From: Candidatus Cloacimonadota bacterium
GTDB lineage: Bacteria; Cloacimonadota; Cloacimonadia; Cloacimonadales; TCS61
NCBI GenBank assembly: GCA_021108055.1
Contig: JAIORR010000130.1
Coordinates: 1-6,389 of the forward strand
DNA: 6,389 nt
Direction of reading: 5' to 3'
A program made the translations under genes and the position numbers. The notes below the pieces were generated by a model, which worked only from the letters and a program-made list of their open reading frames with translations, was not told the DNA's origin and made no database searches. Below, one piece after another: positions 1 through 4,145 of this stretch (its first letter is position 1; every line of letters starts with the position of its first letter).

Positions 1-28
1 TAACTAAAGAAATAAGTATTTTTTTCAT
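1..28 (-). CDS. Start of a further exported protein, cut by the left edge (partial)
   Basis: Reading leftwards from an ATG at 28-26, nine codons are visible before the window ends: M-K-K-I-L-I-S-L-V. Lys-Lys followed by hydrophobic residues is the opening of a Sec signal peptide, and it closely resembles the start of the upstream peptidase (MKKILFIPL). The first codons are nearly identical at the base level. A modest Shine-Dalgarno-like GGTGAGG lies ten bases before the ATG. The gene has the same orientation as the two long genes and would start about 225 bases after the peptidase stop codon, so it could be a third member of the same exported-protein cluster. Function cannot be stated. Nine codons are too few to exclude a chance ATG followed by an A-rich run. 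Confidence 0.45.
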
Positions 29-38
29 TATTACACAA

Positions 39-45
39 CCTCACC
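39..45 (-). promoter_or_regulatory. Possible ribosome binding site for the left-edge gene
   Basis: On the minus strand GGTGAGG lies ten bases upstream of the ATG at 28. The GAGG core could pair with the 16S anti-Shine-Dalgarno sequence, but it is weaker than the AAAGGAG used by the peptidase gene. It also falls inside the tandem CTCACCC motif next to the palindrome, so it may be part of that repeat rather than a selected site. Confidence 0.35.
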
Positions 46-92
46 CGAACTCACCCCAATCCCCTCTCTTTAAAAACAAGAGAGGGGTTTTT
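40..92 (+). repeat. Palindromic element with tandem CTCACCC motif; terminator-like on the plus strand
   Basis: A perfect 10-bp inverted repeat pairs CCCCTCTCTT (61-70) with AAGAGAGGGG (78-87) around a 7-base loop. It is followed on the plus strand by TTTTT (88-92), giving the shape of an intrinsic terminator for plus-strand transcription. No plus-strand gene is visible in the window that would need one. On the minus strand, where all the genes lie, the stem is followed by ATTGGGG and not by a T-tract. Just to the left, CTCACCC occurs twice (40-46 and 51-57), 11 bases apart. From memory, a C-rich CTCACCC lead-in joined to a CCCCTCTC stem resembles palindromic elements scattered through many bacterial genomes, so I class it as a probable dispersed repeat. 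It could instead terminate a convergent gene off the left edge. Confidence 0.55.
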
Positions 93-135
93 ATGAGATG
101 AAACAAATGTCTATTTAACCATTTCGAAGGTTCAG

Positions 136-172
136 GCTTCGTCCGGCAACTGACGGACTACGCCGGACAAGC
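136..172. repeat. Imperfect palindrome, probable dispersed REP-like element
   Basis: GCTTCGTCCGGC (136-147) pairs with GCCGGACAAGC (162-172), with one bulged base in the left arm and a 14-base loop. The loop holds another CGGAC (154-158) that can pair with GTCCG at 141-145 instead, so two hairpins compete for the same left arm. The segment is visibly richer in G and C than the AT-rich spacer around it. No T-tract follows on either strand, so it is not a standard terminator. It lies about 80 bases past the peptidase stop codon, a typical place for REP-like extragenic palindromes. Identity as a dispersed repeat is inferred from structure and location. Confidence 0.5.
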
Positions 173-203
173 AAGAAAAACAAGAAGTCCGATAACCATA
201 CCA

Positions 204-225
204 GTTGAATAAAAAAGGATTCAAC
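204..225. repeat. Small hairpin downstream of the peptidase gene
   Basis: GTTGAAT (204-210) and ATTCAAC (219-225) form a perfect 7-bp stem around an 8-base loop, starting about 28 bases after the peptidase stop codon on the minus strand. The stem is AT-rich. The T-run on the minus strand is in the loop rather than after the stem, so this is at best a weak 3' mRNA hairpin. No convincing intrinsic terminator for the peptidase gene is seen in the spacer. Confidence 0.3.
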
Positions 226-252
226 AGCATAAATTCCAAAGGTTATAATCAC

Positions 253-3200
253 TTACTTTATCAAGATCATTTTGCCTGTTTTAGAGTAATTTCCTGCTCG
301 GAATTTTGTAAAATAAATTCCGCTGGAAACTGATTTCCCGGAATTATCTTTACCGTTCCACAGAATTCTGTGATAACCTGCTTCCATTTCTTTATCCAGA
401 AGAGTACGCACTATCTGTCCTTTGATGTTATAGATCATAATCTCGGTGTTTTCAGTGTTTTCGGTGTTTATTGAAAATGAAATAGTAGTCTCCGGGTTAA
501 ATGGATTAGGATAGTTGCCGATCAGTTCTGTTACTACAGGGATCAAATTATTCCCTGCATCTGTTTCAGTTACCGTAAGCGTCACGGGGATCATTGTTTC
601 ATTTCTCAGGTTGTCTGTAACAATTATCTGGCAGGTATATTCGTCCGGCATTATGCCGTTTGTATCGAAATTTACATCGATTTCATGAAGTTCTGCTGTA
701 AGTAGTGTTCCATTATCAGTACCTAATGCTATCCAATCCAGAGGTTCGGAAAGTGCTAATGTATAATTAATAAAACCACCACCCTGGTTAGAAAGCTCCA
801 GTATTTCCGTATGGGTTGAATTCTCTTCCATTTCAACTGCAAAAGAGAGCGGGTTTACAATAAGCTCGGGCGGGCTGGGATTTCCGAGTGCCGGGAAATT
901 GATATAATCGATCCACACACAATCGGATCCGCTGACTACACCCTGGTCTTTAATAAAACGCCATTTAAAACTGTGCGAGCCCGCAGTAACCGGAAAGCTG
1001 ACTTCTTCCCATGGTTTTTCTCCTGCCCATTTATCCATTTCTGTATCATCTATATAGAATGAGAGATAATCATAATAATTACCTGACGTGCTGCCAACAT
1101 CTTCACAGGATACTTTGCGGTAGAAACTTATCTCATCATCGAACATGACATCTGCTTCCAAGATTAACCATGTTTCCTGATTGTGATCGATAGAGCCGGA
1201 TTTTGCACAGTAATTTCCTTCATAGGAATTTGTATTGATTACCCAATCCGCATCACCAGCAAATTGCCAGGAAAAAGCCGTAAAATCTCCTGTTTCAAAA
1301 TCTTCCAGTACAATTCCTACAGGAATTACAAAATCATGTTCAAAAATGTATTCACCTGCAGATATTTCAAAGGTCAGTGATATGGGTGTTCCTGCGATAA
1401 TGCTTTCATCTGCTGTTACAGAAAAATCCGCATAAACCATAGAACCGATAGCAAGCACACCAAGATCGACAGTATCATTTTCTATAGTTACTAATTGATT
1501 TGTGCAGTTCAAAACTCCTGTAGCAGAAGGTGAATCTATATGCCCGTCATTACAGATGGGAAAGGTTATCTGAACAGTTTCTCCCGGATCGAGGCGACCA
1601 TTGCCGTTTCCGGCAGCATCATCGATCGTAAGATCATCAAAATTTATCGCTGGTGCGTTAACTGTTACAGAGAATTCCGAGAACCAGGTATCCCTTGCAG
1701 AACCGGAAACTTCCAGTTCAAATATTATCTCATGCTGATCGGGGATATTTCCGGCAATATCAAACTCGAAGGCATCGCTCTGGATAGATGTGCTTTGTGC
1801 TGCGATCGTTCCATAAACCTGTGAATTATCCGAGATGGAAGTATATACATCTATCGATGATAAGGTTGCATTCACATTGTTCGCTGTCTGAGTTCCAATG
1901 TTTTCCAGAGTAACTCCGAGAAGAATATTTTCACCGAAATCTGCAACACTGTTTCCATTACCGGCACTATCATTGATCTGGTGTGAATTATAGATCACAT
2001 AAGGTTGGTCTATCAGCACTTCGATCGTTCCAAGATGTCTTGTCTTGTTGTGTCCGATTATCGAGATTTCGATATCTTCGGTGTTTACCAGCATATCGAA
2101 CAGATCGATAATGATGTTTCCGCTTTCATCAGCTACTCCTCTCCCGATCAATTCTTCATTTTGAATGAGTCCTATTCTTGCATAAGGTGTATCTGTTTGG
2201 AAAGTGATCTGAGTTGTTCCAATAGGAACACCGGGATCATAAACAGCGTTAATATCGGAAGGCTGTTCCGTCCAGATATCCATGGTGGGATCACCAAAAA
2301 GGGTTAATTGATATGCACACCATCGTATTACCTGCTGCGAATTAATATAGGCAACATTATCTTCTTTTGAATCGTTGTTCGCATTACCGATCTGTGTGAT
2401 ATTTTCATCAAAGATCGCATCGAAGAACTGTCTGTCGAAATATTGAGAAGGTCCATTTGTACTGCCCTGCTGTCCCCATCCATAACGGGAATTGGAAATA
2501 AAAGCAGCTTGAGAAGTGGCAAGAGTAGTGAACCTTTCTGAAATACAATCACTTCCATACGAACCCGCAGTGTCATTCCTGTTATCAAAAGAACCGGCAT
2601 AACAACCCTGCGAATAGCCAATAACGAATCCGCGTGTTATTCCATCATTCTGGAAATTAGAAGTTGTTACATCAGAATTATACATTTTCATATTGTAGTC
2701 TGTAAATGAATGTCCAAGGTGATTCAAAAGATTTATTCCAACATTATTGAATTGGTTAAAGATATCTGTTTTTTCCCAGTTTGCCTGCATTTCGTATAAT
2801 CGGTTTATTGTAAAATTTGCACTTACACCGGCGGTTGTGTATCCATGATTAGAGCTTCCTAATGCTACTTCATCTTTATATTGTCCTCCGTATGTATTTG
2901 GCCAGAGGTATTCACCTACCATAAGTGTTTTTTCGATATCAGCGACAACGGGCTCGTTCTGATACATAAATAATTTGTTTGTATGATTGATAATTTCCGT
3001 GGAACTATCCGCACATATTCTTCCAATTCCTATTTCTGCATAAAGGTCTGCTTCGCTTGCTTCTCCCCATCTATTATCTCCATCATCGTTCCAGGAACCG
3101 TCGAGACAGCAGTAATACATATCTGCAGGAATATCATAATCTTCATATCCACCGCCCGGGTCTGCAAAAAATCCACGATGAGGGATGATATTATCGGAAG

Positions 3201-4080
3201 GGGTGTTCGGAGCCGAATCACCGCCCAGTATCACATAAGAAATAGTGTAATTTATATAATAATCTATGATGCAGTTCCTGATCTTTTCCTGTTCGTCCTG
3301 CCCGGTATATTGAGCATAAATATCTTCTGTTGTGATAGTTGCAACAATGTAGCCTGCAGATTCTTTGAAGTTGATATAATCATTGAATGCAGGTAAAAGA
3401 GCATTATTTGTGATCAGCAGAATATCATATATTTCATCCCTGTTTTCAGGTCTGTAATTATAACCGGAAATATCTTCGGGATTATCAATTATGTTTACTA
3501 ATCTTTGCTTTACAGTATCCGCTTTTTTCAGGAATAATCCTGATTCCAATGCACGTTTGGACGTTTCGGTCTCTATTTCTACAGTAATGTTTTTCAGGAA
3601 TTTAACTTTGTTTGTTTCCGGGAAAAAAGATACGGGACAGATCGTGAAGGAAGCAATTGAATGCCCGTTAAGAAAATGAGTATTCAAATTTTCGATAATA
3701 TTTTCGGGATATCTGTTTGATGAAGAATAAATTTCGGTATTCGGTTTAACTTTGTAATCTCCATTTGTCCGGGAAGACAATGGTATCTGCTTTCCTGCAG
3801 GCTTTATAATGATGTTCTCTATTATTGGATAATATTCTGTGGAAACAATATTTATCGAAATTGCCTGATGGTTCTGCGGAAGAAGAATGTCTGCTCCAAA
3901 ATGGGGCATTAGCGGGTAGCCTTCATCTCCAAAGTTATAGCAATTTTTATAGATGAGTTCCGAATATTGTTCCGTGGTTTTAACTACCGGCATTTCAAAA
4001 TCATAATTAAATGAAATTGTCTCAGAATAGAGTACCGTAATTAGAAGAAACAGTAGGGGGATAAAAAGAATTTTTTTCAT
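253..4080 (-). CDS. Secreted gingipain-type cysteine peptidase (family C25) with T9SS-type sorting domain
   Basis: Complete, 1275 residues. Residues 1-19 are a signal peptide (MKKILFIPLLFLL, likely cut near LYS/ET, with no lipobox Cys). Residues 20 to about 212 look like a C25 propeptide, including GYPLMPHFGADILLP near 55. The catalytic domain spans about 215-602. His457 in NHLGH and Cys493 in QGCYAGSF match the spacing and context of the gingipain HG and CxxGxF dyad. Also present are an acidic DGSWNDDGDNRWGE loop (327-340), SRYGWG (531-536) and a closing LFGDPTM (594-600). Then follow an Ig-like domain (605-690), two CARDB-like repeats (694-808, 809-922), a jelly roll (923-1066), a BACON-like domain (1070-1172) and the FlgD-like/T9SS sorting domain (1187-1275). 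Expected role: extracellular or cell-surface protein hydrolysis. The Arg or Lys specificity of true gingipains cannot be assumed. The start is supported by AAAGGAG seven bases upstream and by the signal peptide. Confidence 0.93.
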   Translation of the reverse strand: MKKILFIPLLFLLITVLYSETISFNYDFEMPVVKTTEQYSELIYKNCYNFGDEGYPLMPHFGADILLPQNHQAISINIVSTEYYPIIENIIIKPAGKQIPLSSRTNGDYKVKPNTEIYSSSNRYPENIIENLNTHFLNGHSIASFTICPVSFFPETNKVKFLKNITVEIETETSKRALESGLFLKKADTVKQRLVNIIDNPEDISGYNYRPENRDEIYDILLITNNALLPAFNDYINFKESAGYIVATITTEDIYAQYTGQDEQEKIRNCIIDYYINYTISYVILGGDSAPNTPSDNIIPHRGFFADPGGGYEDYDIPADMYYCCLDGSWNDDGDNRWGEASEADLYAEIGIGRICADSSTEIINHTNKLFMYQNEPVVADIEKTLMVGEYLWPNTYGGQYKDEVALGSSNHGYTTAGVSANFTINRLYEMQANWEKTDIFNQFNNVGINLLNHLGHSFTDYNMKMYNSDVTTSNFQNDGITRGFVIGYSQGCYAGSFDNRNDTAGSYGSDCISERFTTLATSQAAFISNSRYGWGQQGSTNGPSQYFDRQFFDAIFDENITQIGNANNDSKEDNVAYINSQQVIRWCAYQLTLFGDPTMDIWTEQPSDINAVYDPGVPIGTTQITFQTDTPYARIGLIQNEELIGRGVADESGNIIIDLFDMLVNTEDIEISIIGHNKTRHLGTIEVLIDQPYVIYNSHQINDSAGNGNSVADFGENILLGVTLENIGTQTANNVNATLSSIDVYTSISDNSQVYGTIAAQSTSIQSDAFEFDIAGNIPDQHEIIFELEVSGSARDTWFSEFSVTVNAPAINFDDLTIDDAAGNGNGRLDPGETVQITFPICNDGHIDSPSATGVLNCTNQLVTIENDTVDLGVLAIGSMVYADFSVTADESIIAGTPISLTFEISAGEYIFEHDFVIPVGIVLEDFETGDFTAFSWQFAGDADWVINTNSYEGNYCAKSGSIDHNQETWLILEADVMFDDEISFYRKVSCEDVGSTSGNYYDYLSFYIDDTEMDKWAGEKPWEEVSFPVTAGSHSFKWRFIKDQGVVSGSDCVWIDYINFPALGNPSPPELIVNPLSFAVEMEENSTHTEILELSNQGGGFINYTLALSEPLDWIALGTDNGTLLTAELHEIDVNFDTNGIMPDEYTCQIIVTDNLRNETMIPVTLTVTETDAGNNLIPVVTELIGNYPNPFNPETTISFSINTENTENTEIMIYNIKGQIVRTLLDKEMEAGYHRILWNGKDNSGKSVSSGIYFTKFRAGNYSKTGKMILIK
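442..468 (-). repeat. Three tandem 9-base units coding Asn-Thr-Glu repeats
   Basis: Three adjacent 9-base units (442-450, 451-459, 460-468) differ at only a few positions and encode N-T-E three times, around residues 1205-1213 of the peptidase. They sit in the sorting domain between the ISFSI strand and the IMIYNIKG strand, where the neighbouring gene has SEAGNVT. The tract probably arose by replication slippage in a surface loop and could vary in copy number without shifting the frame. Confidence 0.75.
883..2001 (-). repeat. Paralogous coding block shared with the upstream gene (copy 1)
   Basis: This part of the peptidase gene (residues about 694-1066) encodes two CARDB-like repeats and a jelly-roll domain that align in order with the block at 5322-6389. 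Shared landmarks are the DSAGN and DAAGN loops, GRLDPGET, VEDFET or LEDFET, WQF-GDA-W, YEG-YCA-SG, SFY-KVS, TAG-H-FKW and GSDC-WIDYI-FP. Similarity is strong in protein but clearly diverged in DNA, so the duplication is not recent. Confidence 0.85.
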
Positions 4081-4087
4081 TGTTAGT

Positions 4088-4094
4088 CTCCTTT
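4088..4094 (-). promoter_or_regulatory. Ribosome binding site of the C25 peptidase gene
   Basis: On the minus strand AAAGGAG ends seven bases before the ATG at 4080. It is a strong match to the Shine-Dalgarno consensus with near-ideal spacing and fixes the start of the gene. Its first base directly follows the T-rich tail of the upstream terminator. Confidence 0.85.
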
Positions 4095-4132
4095 AGAAAA
4101 AAATAAAGGTTGGGGAAAGTTTCCCCCAACCT
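4095..4132 (-). terminator. Rho-independent terminator of the upstream adhesin-like gene
   Basis: Read on the minus strand, AGGTTGGGG (4132-4124) and CCCCAACCT (4115-4107) form a perfect, GC-rich 9-bp stem with an 8-base loop. The stem is followed at once by TTTATTTTTTTC (4106-4095). It starts 13 bases after the stop codon at 4146. This is a textbook intrinsic terminator. It leaves no space for a separate promoter before the next ribosome binding site, so the peptidase gene must rely on readthrough or on a promoter lying within or upstream of the hairpin. Confidence 0.88.
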
Positions 4133-4145
4133 GTGTTAATGTATT

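Noticed and set aside
193..246. Long-range inverted repeat ATAACC (193-198) / GGTTAT (241-246) around the small hairpin, as a terminator
   Set aside because: The arms are short and AT-rich, the spacing is large, and no T-tract follows on the minus strand.
1..252. CRISPR array, tRNA or riboswitch in the non-coding spacer
   Set aside because: There are no regularly spaced direct repeats, no cloverleaf and no recognisable aptamer. Only isolated palindromes are present.
1540..2307. Plus-strand open frames of about 94 and 100 codons opposite the CARDB-like region
   Set aside because: Antisense to coding sequence with clear homology to the neighbouring gene; the predicted peptides look random.
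2328..2621. Alternative minus-strand frame of 97 codons
   Set aside because: It overlaps the catalytic Cys region in another frame. The reading frame of the peptidase is uninterrupted, so this is not a frameshift remnant.
2983..3396. Plus-strand open frame of 137 codons inside the peptidase gene
   Set aside because: It lies opposite the well-conserved C25 catalytic domain, has Ser/Ile/Cys-rich sequence with no recognisable motif, and has no associated start signals. It is a shadow frame.
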